A stretch of 64,000 bases of DNA from Grifola frondosa. Taxonomy: Eukaryota; Basidiomycota; Agaricomycetes; Polyporales; Grifolaceae. Position 1 is the first letter of the stretch, and every line of letters begins with the position of its first letter. The notes under the pieces were generated by a model that made no database searches, had not been told where the DNA came from, and was given only the letters and a program-made list of their open reading frames with translations. A program made the translations under genes and the position numbers. Below, piece after piece: positions 10,855 to 22,765 of this stretch. The stretch is taken from NCBI GenBank assembly GCA_001683735.1, contig LUGG01000001.1, positions 2,666,001-2,730,000 on the forward strand, read 5' to 3'.

Positions 10855-13800
10855 ATGGACGCTCCTTATGCCTTTGTATCTCTTGTAACATCAGATCACT
10901 ATTTGCCTGGAGCTCTCGCTGTCGCTGCTGCTCTCAAAGATCTACATCCATCACCCCCTGAGCCTCCAGAAGTAGACTTTCAGACAGTATGTCTCGTCAC
11001 CCCAGAGTCCGTGGACGTGTCCTCTATCAAGCTGTTGAGGCGGGCATTCAACGCTGTAATTGGCGTGGAGCTTATCGAGCAAGAGGATAGGAAGGGCTTG
11101 CAACTACTCGGTGAGTAAGCTCTGCAAGTTCTCACCAAAGACGACTTGGAACAGCCTCAGAAGAGCCCCGCAAGCTTTGTATACGTTGTCAACTATTGTA
11201 GGACGCCTCGAGCAGTACTATTGCTCCGGATAGGCTGCAGGAACGCGTCGGATCCTTTGACCGTGCTACGAGTCGTCAGGATGGCATACGCGATATCATG
11301 CGCATACAGTCATCCAAATGCTGTCTTCCATGTCCCGAAACTGAATCAAAACGTTACTGACACTCCGTTCCTCCAGGTCGTCCAGACCTTAATCATGTCC
11401 TCACGAAATTGCATATTTTCCGGTTGACACAATATTCCAAGATAATCTTTCTTGATGCGGACGTCCTCCCAATACGCCCTTTATCTCATTTGTTCACTCT
11501 CGAGCACGAGTTCTCCGCTGTTCCAGACGTAGGATGGCCGGACATTTTTAACTCGGGTGTGCTCGTACTCTCGCCAGGAGAAGACAAGTTCAAGGAACTT
11601 ACAGACCTGCTCAAGACGAAAGGCTCTTGGGATGGTGGAGACCAAGGTCTGCTAAACGAATGGAGAGGCGGTAACTGGAACAGGCTCAGCTTTACATACA
11701 ACACCACACCCACTGCTGCATACACGTGAGTCCGGGCGGGTCTATCGTCATATGACACGGTGTCTAACTTCTGGCGAACAGATTGCCCCGGCCTATGAAC
11801 GATTTGGCTCGCAGATATCCGCCATACACTTCATTGGACCCAACAAACCATGGCTTTCTATCCCTTATCGCGCTCCAGGCACTCAGAGCGCACAAAAGCC
11901 CGAAATCGGTGCGCAATTACAGGTAATGACGCAGACGGGCATGCAGACACGAGTCCAGGCATACGACTATCCGTCTCTTGTCGACCGGTGGTTTGAAGTG
12001 TATGATAGACATTACCGCTCGGATCTGCCATCCGCGCGTGCGGATTTCGAACTTACCCACTACCAATCGGCATGGGACACCGGTCCTGGATATGGCGCGG
12101 ACATCACGCATGTGGGCGCCGCGCATACACCGGGGAGCGCGCTAGGTCTGGATGACCTTCGGAAGATCGCTGTGGAGGGTATGGGAAGCTATGGCTCGGT
12201 GGCGGAGGAACGACCTCGCGAAGGCGAATATCGCTCTATGCCACTGGAGGGACGCGTGGATTTGATGAGGCTCCGGAAAGAGCCTCCCTCCGGGCCGCAT
12301 GATGAGGGAGGTGACCAGAATTTGACTCCAAAGCAAACGTACAGGCCGTTGGACGGCAGAGAGTCTCCCAAAATGGAGACCTTGCCGACGCCTGGTCCTA
12401 ACGAAGTTCCGCCTGCACCATATCACCACACCTTCCCTCTTCCACCGTCTACTCCCACTACGCCTTATCAGCCCCCTTCATACCAGGGAGAGCAGCAGTC
12501 ATACGTACAACAACAATACGAGGGGCAACCGACGCAGCAGCCGACGCAGCAGTATCATGCTCAGCCATCATATCAGCAGAGCACGCAACAAGGAGAGCAA
12601 TATCAGGATCAATTTTACCAGCAGCAGGCAGAACAGCATCGCCCACACCATGAGCCATATCATCCTCCGCTGCCGGAATCGCCACAGGTCCATCACGAGC
12701 CTGAGCGTCATGCTCATTTTGAACCGCAAACGCTTCCGCAGCCCCATCCGCACAGGGAGGTCCATCACCCCCGCCACCGTTCACCTCCCCCACCGGAAAC
12801 GTCGCACCCTCCGCATCACCACCATCACCACCACCACCATCACCCACCCGCACGTCCGCCATCCCCTCCCAAAGTTGCATGGAATCCCGCCATCGAGCCT
12901 CCTCCGAAAGACCAGCCCGCACCGTCGGCGTTCCCTGTCGACACGTATTTTCCCAATATCTGGGACCAGGCACCGAGCCTGCTGCACGACGCTACTCATC
13001 AGTCCTTCCCTTCTCTGAGCCCACAGTCTGATGTGTTCTTCCACCCTCCACCGCCATCTGGTATACCTGAGGAGCTGGTCCGTGAAGGTCAGTACGAGAG
13101 CGTGATTGGCCGTCCAGAGAGCTCGCCGGGATCAGCTGCCGTCCCGCCTACCCCGGACCGCAACAAAATCCATGCAGTGTTCCCGTGGGAGGCAAGGCCG
13201 CGTCACGTCCCGCGGCGCGTTTTCCCGGTGTCGGACTCGCCTCCGCCGCTGACGCAGTTCATTGAGGAGGAAAGGACCCCGCCAAAGCGCATGCCCGGGG
13301 AAACCGGCCGGCCTGTGCTGCACCTGCACACGCCGTCGCCCCCTGGCCTGCCGTTCAACTTGGCATATACGAACGCGTGGGACTCGGTTCCGAGTATCCA
13401 ACGGTACGCGTCGCGCCTCGTGCGCCCGCACCACGCGATGGTCGTGCACGCGGCGCCCCAGCTGGACCACGACGAGGGGTGGCGGCGGTGGGAGAAGGAG
13501 CGCGAGCGCGTGTTCCAGGAGAAGCAGGATGCGAGCTCTATGGACGGAGACGACGAGGACGAGGGAGAGGACGAGGACCGCGGAGGAGCGGCCGGGCGGT
13601 GGGACAGCGAGAGCAGCAGAGAGAGGGAGGACGTGCGGCGGTCGCGTGCGGCGAGCTCTGCGTCGCCAACGACGAGCATCAAGGGAAAGAAGTACCGCGG
13701 GCGCGGCGTGCAGACCATTCCCATCGAGACGCGCAGCCAGGGCGTGCAGGTGAACATCTGGGCCGAAGACGTCTCCACTCAGAGGGCCAAGGACTACAGG

Positions 13801-14585
13801 CCCTCTCGCGGGACGGGCACGTCTGGGATGCGAGTATGGCCTTCTGCCACGAGCTTGCTCCCGCCGGTTACGCTGCGCGAACCGAAATGGGAGCAGGAGC
13901 AGATGGTCGCCGCGACGCCGCTGATCCAGCACCCGCACACTGCGGTGATGCCCTACCCTGGTAGGGCGTCGCCGACTGGGCTGCGCTCGCCCCAGACTCT
14001 GGGATCTCCGCGGACGTACTCGCCGCCGAAGATGACGACTCCCCCGAAGGTCCCGACACCTCCGAAAGTGTCGTCCCCGCTCAAGGCGCCCTCTCCGCCG
14101 AAAATAGCATCCCCGAAGGTTGTGTCTCCAAAGAGTCCGTCGTCTCCGAATGCGCCGTCATCCCCAAATGTGTCGTCATCCCGAATGTTTCATCGCCTCG
14201 CAGACTGTCCTTGGTGCAACAGAGCACCTCACGCAAAACTGCTACGCCCCCGAAATCAGGTTCTCCTGTAGTTGGCACGGCGAGAACGCCTCCCCTGCCA
14301 AGCACTCCGTCGCCGAAGCTCACGAAGCTCTCGTCTCCGGTTGCAGTCCCACTAGCGCGTTCGTCCTCCAATGATACTTCATTCACGTCTTCGTCGCCGT
14401 CGACGCAGGGTCCAGTGATCACACCTGAGAATACGCCAATTATGGGGGGCATGCGGAAGAGCGGGAGAGTGTGGGACCCCGCACGCGGCGTGGACGTATT
14501 CAAACGCACCTCCGAAGAGGTGCTCGCGCGTTTCCTGCGCTCTGGCTCGTTTGAAGAGGAAGATGGCCAACGGCGCCATGTGTAG
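10855..14585 (+). CDS. GLG1: Glycogenin (GT8 self-glucosylating initiator of glycogen synthesis)
   Basis: Glycogenin glucosylates itself from UDP-glucose and gives glycogen synthase its primer. The GT8 domain starts MDAPYAFVSLVTSDHYLPGA; a 266-nt intron (11111-11376) separates LLG from RPDLNHVLTKLHIF; then FLDADVLPIRP carries the DxD metal site, with VGWPDIFNSGVLVLSP, WDGGDQGLLNEW and HFIGPNKPW. Next is a low-complexity linker of roughly 700 residues, rich in Pro, Gln and Ser, with ten consecutive His codons (12814-12843). The C-terminus VWDPARGVDVFKRTSEEVL fits the glycogen-synthase-binding tail. Two single-base frame breaks occur: at the 11781 splice acceptor (YAPAYERFG needs one more base) and at the C-run 14180-14182 (PNVSSPRRLSL resumes in the next frame). 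Both look like missing bases. Confidence 0.93.
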
Positions 14586-15163
14586 TGAGAATGGTGAGAG
14601 TTCTGCCGTTCTTGATTGATTTCGGACTGGTTTACGATGTGCTATAGTCCGATAGATATTGTCTCTCTTTTTTTATCACGTCCCGTTCTCTGTGTTTCTA
14701 CCAATTTTCTGTTATTCTTTTGCACGCATTTCTCGGAGCTGCTCTCTATGCAATAGCTAGTGTTCTCTGTCTGCACTCAAGGTGTTGTTCATACCCTCCG
14801 TTCTTCTGCACTGTTTGGAAAATGTTCCCTTTCACTCGTTCGTCGCCTTCAGATATCCATTCCTTGTCAGCCTGTACTTCTTCCTTGGAGCGCGTCCCCC
14901 GCGGTGGCGTGCTAAGCAACAAACTGTTTCTGATTTGCCTGAAATATTCGTGGGACTGCATCGAAAGTGAATTCATGTCTGACGTCATTGAATCTGTCGG
15001 TGACGCGGTTGTGGCGTTGGTGGTACTTTCTCCGAGCTGTTTAGTCTCCCGTGCGCAGAGTTCCAGTAGTATATAAGGTGCGCTTTCGTTTTGTGACCCC
15101 ACAACTTGCCCACAACCGTTTCCTTTCTCTATCAATCATTACACAAATTCACTCGCTATCACA
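14586..15163. other. Intergenic; promoter of the LEA-like gene
   Basis: About 580 bp without coding signal. It is T/C-rich near the start, as expected for a 3' region, and contains a TATA element near its end. Confidence 0.5.
15070..15077 (+). promoter_or_regulatory. TATA box (TATATAAG) of the LEA-like gene
   Basis: TATATAAG lies 87 bp upstream of the ATG at 15164. A pyrimidine-rich stretch and an ACAATG start context follow, a common layout for strongly expressed fungal stress genes. Confidence 0.5.
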
Positions 15164-16018
15164 ATGTCGAACACCAATCTCCCCGCACAGTGAGTGCGAC
15201 TGTCTCTCTGCGTGCCGTGCTTCTAACAATATATTTTGTAGGAGTGATGCCCGATTCGATACCAGTGCATCATGGGCTGCAGCTGAGGCCTCCGACGCAA
15301 AACTCACGAAGGAGGTAGAGCAGAATGCCAGTCAACTGCACAATGTTGCAGAGGATGCCGCCGCTACAGCTCAGGTACATGCTTTCGATTGCATTCACCG
15401 GCATGTATGCTAATTTTATCAATCATATAGTACAAGGAATCTGTTCCCGCTGTGGACCACTTGGAGCGCGGTCTCAGCCACAAGACGAACGTCGCTGCGT
15501 CAGAAGGACAATACGACGTCGAGTCTGCGAAGGCAACTGTCGGCGGCTACGTCGAACAGGCCAAGAATATTGCCAACAGTGCATTTGCAACAGCTCAAGT
15601 GAGATACTATTCTTACATATCTTGGACGACTATGCACTGACGCCCTCCCGATTCTTACTAGTCATATCTCCCTGGCTCGCAGACGCAGAATCCATCGCGC
15701 TCGATACAGTATAATAATACCGCCGAAAGCCTCACGGCTGCAGTGAAGTCCGGCATTGCTACGGGCAAAGAATACTTAGCTTCTGCGCAAGCCACTGCTC
15801 AACCACATATCGATCATGCCCGGACGGTGGTGCAGCCCCACCTCGATAGGGCTGTAGGCGCGGTGTCTGGAACAGCGTCAGGAAACAGTGGTGTGGATTC
15901 TTCTGCGCCAAGCAAGGTTCCTGCCTCTACTGCGCCGTTGGAGTCGGGCCCGCAGGTCGTTGGGAATCCGTATCCCGCAACGACTACTGGGCAGTCTGTA
16001 AATGTCGCGGAGGTGTAG
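15164..16018 (+). CDS. Small Ala-rich hydrophilic LEA-like protein
   Basis: Four exons (15164-15189, 15242-about 15375, about 15430-15597, about 15685-16018) encode a soluble protein of roughly 210 residues. It begins MSNTNLPAQSDARFDTSASW and is rich in Ala, Thr, Ser, Gln and Glu, with repeated amphipathic segments of the type AAEASDAKLTKEVEQNA, YVEQAKNIANSAFATAQ and AAVKSGIATGKEYL. There is no signal peptide or membrane segment. The composition is like late-embryogenesis-abundant or heat-shock-9/12-type proteins of fungi, which protect against desiccation; that role is inferred from composition only. A clear TATA box supports inducible expression. Confidence 0.75.
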
Positions 16019-16266
16019 GGACTTATCTGATGGACACCACTGTAGTTATACCTTTGTATGGCCGTAATCGTCACGGTTCTCAACTTCGCAGAGTGAAGCG
16101 CGTGTACTGGTCGCGACACGATCGCAGCCACCGACGCGTTCGAAGTCCGATGACGCGTTCATCACGTGCCTGTTCAACACCCGTTTGGCAAAGAAGACTC
16201 TGATCTCAGTACTGTCGCTCAGGCTTTTTTGATCGAGGTTTGGCATCTATCTTAGTGAGTATATAG

Positions 16267-16836
16267 ATGTCCTCTTTAAATGTTTACAGTTATGGGCATC
16301 GACACATATATGTCAACTCAAAATCTACCCCAGATGCCCAAACAACGTCTACTAACTACCAGCGCAAAACACGTTCATCCCTTCAGAAGGCGCAAACAGC
16401 TGCATTACAGAATAGCCGTAGAGGCCGTTGCAGCAATGCCTCTACTTCATATCCCACTGCGAACGAAAATGTTCCGGAAGGTGCTGCGCAGAGCAACCCA
16501 ATGCTAGCTTCAGTAGCATCACATGTAGGCTGCATGCTGCTCAATTTTGACATTTAATCTCAACCACCTTAGGATCATTGCGAGCAAAGGATCGCAGAGC
16601 TCTCTATCGAGCTGCAGGCCGCCAAGGCTCAGTTACAGCTCGCGCTGCTAGACATCGATCAGTTGAAGCAACAAGTTGAGAGGACGCTCGAAGCTCTTGC
16701 AAACCTGCAGGAGGAACAACAGGAGAACAGCGAAAATATTGAGGGAATGTCCCTCGCCGTCGTTGCAGCTGTAGAGGCCTCTTCGACCATGTGCGCTGGA
16801 GCTATAGCAGTGGCTCGGCGAATGTCATATGCCTAA
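16267..16836 (+). CDS. Small coiled-coil protein of unknown function
   Basis: Two exons join in phase 0: exon 1 ends ...NPMLASVASH at the GTAGGC donor and exon 2 starts DHCEQRIAELSIELQAAK after CTTAG. The second exon is a clear heptad-type coiled coil (LQLALLDIDQLKQQVERTLE, then LANLQEEQQENSENIEGMSL) and ends VARRMSYA. The first exon is basic and low in complexity. I do not recognise the family. The start at 16267 is tentative; an ATG at 16311 lies in a different frame. Confidence 0.5.
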
Positions 16837-16927
16837 GTTTTGCACAACTATATACCTACATTTCCACTACATTGTTTAGATGCGGACATAATAATCGGAA
16901 CAGATTTCATTTCACAACGTTGACAGA

Positions 16928-18906
16928 CTAGGCTCTCTCTCGATTTTCTCGCGCACCGCCAGCTCCTCGCCAACAATATCGCGAGTGCATCAGGTGGTCC
17001 TGCGCGGACCCGAAGAACGTCAGCTTTCCCGAAACCGTCCCCACGTCCAGAGTCCCGGGCTCGCGTTGGATAGTCCACGACCACCGGATCTGCCTGTATC
17101 CCCCGGCAAACGTGCTGATGGGGTACCAGTCGACCTGCTCGAGCGTCGGCAGCGCGAGCCGAGGAGGCGTATCATCCGGGCGACGACGTCGTGGTGCCGC
17201 ATCTCCCATGCGCGCACGAGGAAGCTGCGGTCATCCGCGTGCGCCTCGAGGTCAACGTCATCGCCGTACACCTCGCGCAGCTCCTCCTCGAACATTTCGG
17301 CATCCCCGCTGGTGTAGACCTCACGGTAGTCGTTCAGCGTGTACGGCACAGCAATGTCGGGGCCCTGCGGCTTTTCGACTTCGTCGTCGATCATGACGGT
17401 TTGGCCGGCCAACCGCATCGGCGGTACATCCTGTCGAGGATGTCGTCCTCCTCCGAGTCGTCGCCGTCTTCCCACTCCCAGCAGCCGGGATGCGCCACCC
17501 GAGTGTGAGCTTCCGGAGGGACGTCCAGTTCGGCAAGTGGTTGGCTTATCTTCCTAATGTGTGGACTGTGTCAGTCTAGATGGCGAGGACGGATACCGAG
17601 ACTGACCATGAACTGTACGAACGTATCATATTCCATATGAAAATTCCGGAGTCCATGCGCAGCTCCTCGAGCTCAGGGAACATGTCCTGCGAGAAAGCAA
17701 AGAAGTCGGGGATGAACGTCACATCGTGACCGGCCTCATCCCAGTCATTCTGACAATGGACAAGAATGGCGAGCGCAGTCGTTTTGTAGCGAGGGTGCTC
17801 GGACCCCAGGCGCGAATTCCATTGTGTAGCGGTCGGCGACAGCGGGACTCGCGAGAAAGCAAAGGTGTTGAACGTGATGTAGGTCTGTTCTTCGGCGCAT
17901 GACGAGTAAATCAGCTGGTCGACCTTGTCCTCCGGTACCATTATTTCGTCTTCCGAGTCGTCCTCCCTATATGGGTCATAATGATAAAAATCGCTGATCG
18001 CACCATCATTCGGCCTCTTCCAGGTCCCGGTTCCCTCGATGAGCTTGACGAGCCCTTCGAGGGAGTGGCCGGCTTATTGAAGGAGATATATGTTGACTTC
18101 CAGTAGTGTCGGGTGCCGGTGAATGAAGTGGTAGACGGAACGGGGCGAGCAGGTGGCTCCGTTGATATTGAGCACGCGCAGACTGGGGAAGGACAGTGCT
18201 TCCGCTTGGTTACCCCAATTGGCATGCGTAGCTGTCGTATATTACAAGCGTTGTCAAGGAGGCGGAGGACAGTGGGGCCTTTATGATGTCAAAGGTATCG
18301 GGTCTCACCGTGCCATCCTCGCGATACATATAGAGACGGAGAGATTTCAGATGAGGCCAGTACTGAAGATCCGGGAAGAAGAATATGTCCCGCCATGCAA
18401 CAACAAGCGTTTCGATCAGAGGGGACGCGCGTAGCAGCTGCAATGTGTCCTCGCCACACACGGCGTGCATGCACTGGAACGAAAGGAGATTCGGAATGTA
18501 ATGTTGCATTTGAAACTATCAAAGCTCGGGATGCTTCCGGACGTTACGTAGAACTGGAACGCAGAGGCCTTCATTTCCCCAATACGAATAAATCTGCGAA
18601 ATCGCATAGCATGGTAACGAGTGGAGCAATGTGTAGCGAAGCCGGCTCACCGAACGCAATCTGCTAGATGTATGTTATGATTTCTAAAATATGCCATGGC
18701 GTCCACAAATTTGAAGTACATGGGCACCACGATGTCACTCAGAACAAGAGGTTGAGCAAACGCATGCAGTCGACGGTTGACGTAAGACAGAGTATAAACC
18801 ATTCTGTCTCTTGTGGGTATACACTCTTGGGTCCATAGTGGTCAATTATATCCAAGAGGGTTTCTCCGGGTAGAGTATCCAACGATTCTCGAGGACGGTC
18901 GGACAT
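16928..18906 (-). pseudogene. F-box / leucine-rich-repeat-like protein, reading frame disrupted
   Basis: The N-terminus MSDRPRESLDTLPGETLLDII is an F-box start (LPxExLLxII). It is followed in a shifted frame by TRDRMVYTLSYVNRRLHAFA and by leucine-rich stretches typical of basidiomycete F-box proteins (LLRASPLIETLVVAW, WPHLKSLRLYMYRED, FPSLRVLNING, FPELEELRMDSG, LPTLEQVDWYPISTF). F-box proteins link targets to SCF ubiquitin ligases. The frame changes several times (near 18815, 17480 and 17170), and a TAA sits in frame at 18076-18078 inside LLQ-stop-AGHSLEGL. The stop argues for a pseudogene; the frame changes alone could be assembly errors, which occur elsewhere in this window. Confidence 0.6.
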
Positions 18907-19215
18907 TGCCTATATGATCTGGTTGTGGTTCGAAGTTGGCCGCCACAGTCGTGAAGCGCTGAGGCGGGTGACGGGTCGACGCGAACGGTCACATTGTGAC
19001 GTCCCTTGTTTAACGCCACAGCACTGATTATGAGAGGTATAAAACCACGTACTAATAATAACGTACATGCATCGAGGGATATCTCCGCTGTAACCATGAT
19101 CGTTAGTAATACTATTACGGATGAAATATAATGAGACTACGCCAACTCCTCAAGAGGGGGCCCGACTAAGGATTAATACCAAGATATTATAACTGCATAG
19201 TAGAACCGTCACGCA
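18907..19215. other. Intergenic, no gene seen
   Basis: 309 bp between two minus-strand genes. I see no conserved frame or repeat. Confidence 0.4.
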
Positions 19216-21470
19216 TCACTTCTTCTTGGCATGTTTGCTTAGTGCGCGGATGCGCTCTCCCCAAATCCAGAACACCCATATTCTGATAAATAATGAGTGT
19301 CACCACATCACGCACGGAGTGACGAAATACGTACGCTGGGCATCCAACGACAAAAGCGACAGCAGCAAGGATAGTGTTGCCCACCCCGTAGCCCAACGCG
19401 TTGTACATCGCTGGTGCAAACAACGGGAAACCGAAACCGGCCAATGAACGCAAGCAGGACACCGCTGCCAGTGCTATGCTCAAGGTTATAAAAATGGCAG
19501 AATGTGCGAAGATATTGATCACGCACCGGAGGCTGCGTAATTAGTAAATGCATCAATAATATATGTCTGCATCCCTTGGAAGGTCAGGATAATTCCTGCT
19601 CCGATGATAGCGAAGCCCTGGTAATATGTATTGGTTAGTGATTATCACTGTTTATCTTAACCTACTCACGATGTCAGTGACGATCCAATGAACATGCTCC
19701 TGAGCGGCCCATCCTTGTATTAATAGGCCGATAGGTAGCAAAAGGGTTCCCGGCATGACACATGCTATCGAGTAGGTTAATGATGAATTCATCACATGGG
19801 AGCAGCCATAGACGTACGAAGTCGGAACTCCGGCTCCCCTAACCCTCCATTGCGATTCTTCAAGTAAACATAAACTTTATCGAGGAGCCGAGCGTTGATC
19901 TGAGTGGCAATTGTCAAACCTACATACACAAGTGAGTGAAATACCTACCAGTCACGGGCGTGCTGACGTACCAATGCCAAGAGACGCATAATGTAAACCC
20001 ACAATACCAACCTTCTCATGATAGATGTTTGTATATATACCGGGTATCGTTGTAAGAACCACTTTAGTCCACAGTGAGGCACTGAAGACATCGCTAGTCT
20101 GGTATTTCACTCACAATAGATTACCCCATATACGAAAGCAAGATATAATCCGAGCAGCTGGATGATGGGTTCTTGGGCAAAGAGAATAAATGGTCGAACA
20201 AGTGATCTGAATATGAAGTCCTTGTAACTATATAGTGAATCATCAACAAAGGCTTCGCATAATCGAACAAGTGAATACCTCGCTTACTCTCGGCGTTCAG
20301 AAGTCTGATGTACCGTTCTGACCGTCTGAACAGGGCCATTCTCTACATCCTTCTGGAGGCGAATCCTCTTTGCTTTCTGCTCGAGAAGGACGGGTGCAAA
20401 CGCTAGCCGCAGAAGGTCGGGCATGAGATACTTGAAGATCTCGTGACAACATCACTCACTCTCTCTGAGCGCGAAAAATCCGAAAATCTGAATAACCCCA
20501 GCAGCGATGCTGGTCGACCAGAATACCCAGCGCCATGTAGAGAGCTCCGCAATCCAAGCTCCGGCTATTGGGCCGATTACAGGTCCTAGCAAGGGCGCTA
20601 GCGAATATATCGCAATTGCTTGACCACGCTCTTCAGGTGTCCACATGTCGCCTAAGACAGCGCCGCCGCACTAAGTTACAATGAGGCTGTCAACAAGCAT
20701 GCACCATAACTATACATTTACGTACAGCTAAAGGAGCACTCCCACCTATTCCAGCTAGGAAACGGAATGCAATGAGCTGCCCTTCACTTTGCGCAAAACC
20801 GCAGCCTAGATTCCAAGCTAGTAGGAGAAGGATGCATCATTATATGTGCAACGTGTCATGCATTGAACACACACGCACCTAGGAAGAAGATGTTACTGCC
20901 CCTGAGAACCCAAACGCGACCAAAAATCTCGCATAGAGGTCCAAGAAACAACGGCCCGACCGCTTGAGGGTGATCAATATATACATCGACGAGAAACAAA
21001 GGATCACCAACCGTACGCAAGGACGAATATTGATACGTTGAGACTGGTTTTGAAGCTCTCATGAATCCCGAACGCATCCGCAATTTGACTGGCAGCGGGC
21101 GCCACCATGGAGGAGGACACTGGCGAGATGAAGGTGAAGGCGGACACTGTCAATGCAGCAGCCCATTTCCGACGCTGCGGCCAGCTAATCGAGGGGTTCC
21201 GATAAAATACTATCACTGCGACGAAAAAATCTATAACTACTGACTTTCTTGATTTTCGGGGTCATTAGGGCCGTCCCAATCCACGATGACAACTTCCACG
21301 TCCTTTGTGTCCGAATCGAGCGTAGCAGTGACATCAGTTTCGTTGATACTTTCGACCTTCTCAGATGCAGTAATAGGTGAATTAGAGCGCAAGGACTGGT
21401 GTGAATATTCAGTTATGGCTTGCACCGTTTCCTCCGGCAAACTGGCAAACGGCGAGCGCGACATGTGCAA
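19216..21470 (-). CDS. MFS transporter, DHA1-type drug:proton antiporter
   Basis: Multi-exon major facilitator. The cytosolic N-terminus (MHMSRSPFASLPEETVQAIT) leads to VIVDWDGPNDPENQ, the usual DHA1 lead-in, then, after an intron, WPQRRKWAAALTVSAFTFIS (TM1). GPLFLGPLCEIFGRVWVLRG is the motif A-like loop, and LLGPVIGPIAGAWIAELSTW is motif C, the antiporter signature. TWRWVFWSTSIAAGVIQIFG follows. The C-terminus SLAGFGFPLFAPAMYNALGY, with VGNTILAAVAF and a basic tail ending KHAKKK, is typical of polyamine/drug exporters (FLR1/TPO-like). Exons are short, with introns every 100-300 bp. The substrate cannot be read from sequence. Confidence 0.85.
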
Positions 21471-21811
21471 GAATGGGGAAGCATCGTGCGCCTGGGAGCG
21501 AGCTTTATACGTCCTTTAGCAGCGACTGTGCATTGTGGATTAATGCGAAGGGCCGATATGTAAAATTTTCGGGTCATGGCAGCCCATGGCTCCGCCGTCC
21601 CAAGCTTACAACGTCGACTGTGGTGGGATCAAGACGCGCAAGTGCTCGGCCTCGCAAACCTTAATTTGCTGCTGTCTAAAAATAGAAATATCCCATATAC
21701 AATGCGATGCACCACAGATAATGAGATAGACGCCTGCGCAGCCATCTTGTCTCTTCTGCTCACATTCATATCCCCATATCCCTACTACAACCACCGGTTT
21801 GAACCCGCACC
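21471..21811. other. Divergent promoter region of the MFS and beta-flanking genes
   Basis: 341 bp between two divergently transcribed genes. No coding sequence is seen and no motif stands out. Confidence 0.5.
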
Positions 21812-22765
21812 ATGGTGAACGAACATTTATTCATTTCTGTTATTCTAGTCGAGAGCTGACGCTATTCGCAACAGGATAGCTTCATAAATCTGGCCAAACA
21901 AGGTTACCAGGCCTACGAGGGATCGCAATGTGGGGGAGACTGTCCGTTCATCCAAGAGCACAGCTGATTAATATTCCATGTCTCAGCTAATGTTTCCAGG
22001 ACTGGAGGCCAGGAATACAATGCTCCTCATCATTCTGGAGGTAGTCATCAACAATCTGGTCGTCCTGAAAGTACGTTGCCCCGCAGCCCGTATGAGGAAC
22101 CGCGCATCTGACTGGTTATCTAACAGTCGATGAGGACGAGGTGGTGAACACCGCAAGCAGGGAGGGCTCTGGAGACAGCTCTCTTTTCTCCAGCGCCCTC
22201 GGCTACGTGAAGCAGAACAGAGTTCGTGAATCAGTCATATGTGGGCATTCCGGAAGATCAACCTGACCTGATATGTAGGACGAGCACGAGCGTCCAGTAG
22301 ACGAGGAACATGTTCAGAACGCCCACCGAAAGGCTTATCAGGAAGGGTCTGCAGGCGATCTTAGCGCCAGTTCCATGGGCAGTGCCGCCGCCATGCAGGT
22401 AATGTCCGAAAGCGCTGTGTCGACCTCAGCCAATTACTCACGTCCAAGTCAGGTCCTCAAGAAATTCACGTCCGGTGGCAGCGGAGGTGCCGGCTCGCAG
22501 TCCCAGCTCATCAGCTTCGCCATGGCCGAGGCTTCCAAGCTGTTTGAGCAATCCGGGTGGCGCGGCCTCCGGCAATAAGCAGGATGCGGTCAATGGCGCC
22601 GCCATGACTGTCATGAAGTTGTTGGTCCAGTCGAAGTTCAGCGGGGCCGTCGGTGGAGGTAACAGCGGCGGCCTCGGCGGCCTGATGGGTCTGGTGAGCT
22701 ATTGCGCTATATCTTTTAATCACAGTGATTGATCGCGTATATACCAGGCTTCCAAGTTCATGTAA
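21812..22765 (+). CDS. bfg: Beta-flanking protein (MAT-A flanking gene)
   Basis: Conserved fungal protein of unknown biochemical role whose gene classically borders the homeodomain mating-type genes of mushrooms. Exon 1 appears to hold only the ATG (21812-21814); a 60-nt intron follows and coding resumes as DSFINLAKQGYQAYEGSQ. Later blocks are EIDEDEVVNTASREGS, SALGYVKQNR, RPVDEEHVQNAHRKAYQEG, VLKKFTSGGSGGAGSQSQL, FAMAEASKLFEQSG, GNKQDAVNGAAMTVMKLLVQ and the Gly-rich end GGLGGLMGLASKFM. The join before TGGQEYNAPHHSGG has no obvious canonical donor and needs transcript evidence. HD1 lies 30 kb away only because of the retroelement between them. Confidence 0.85.
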
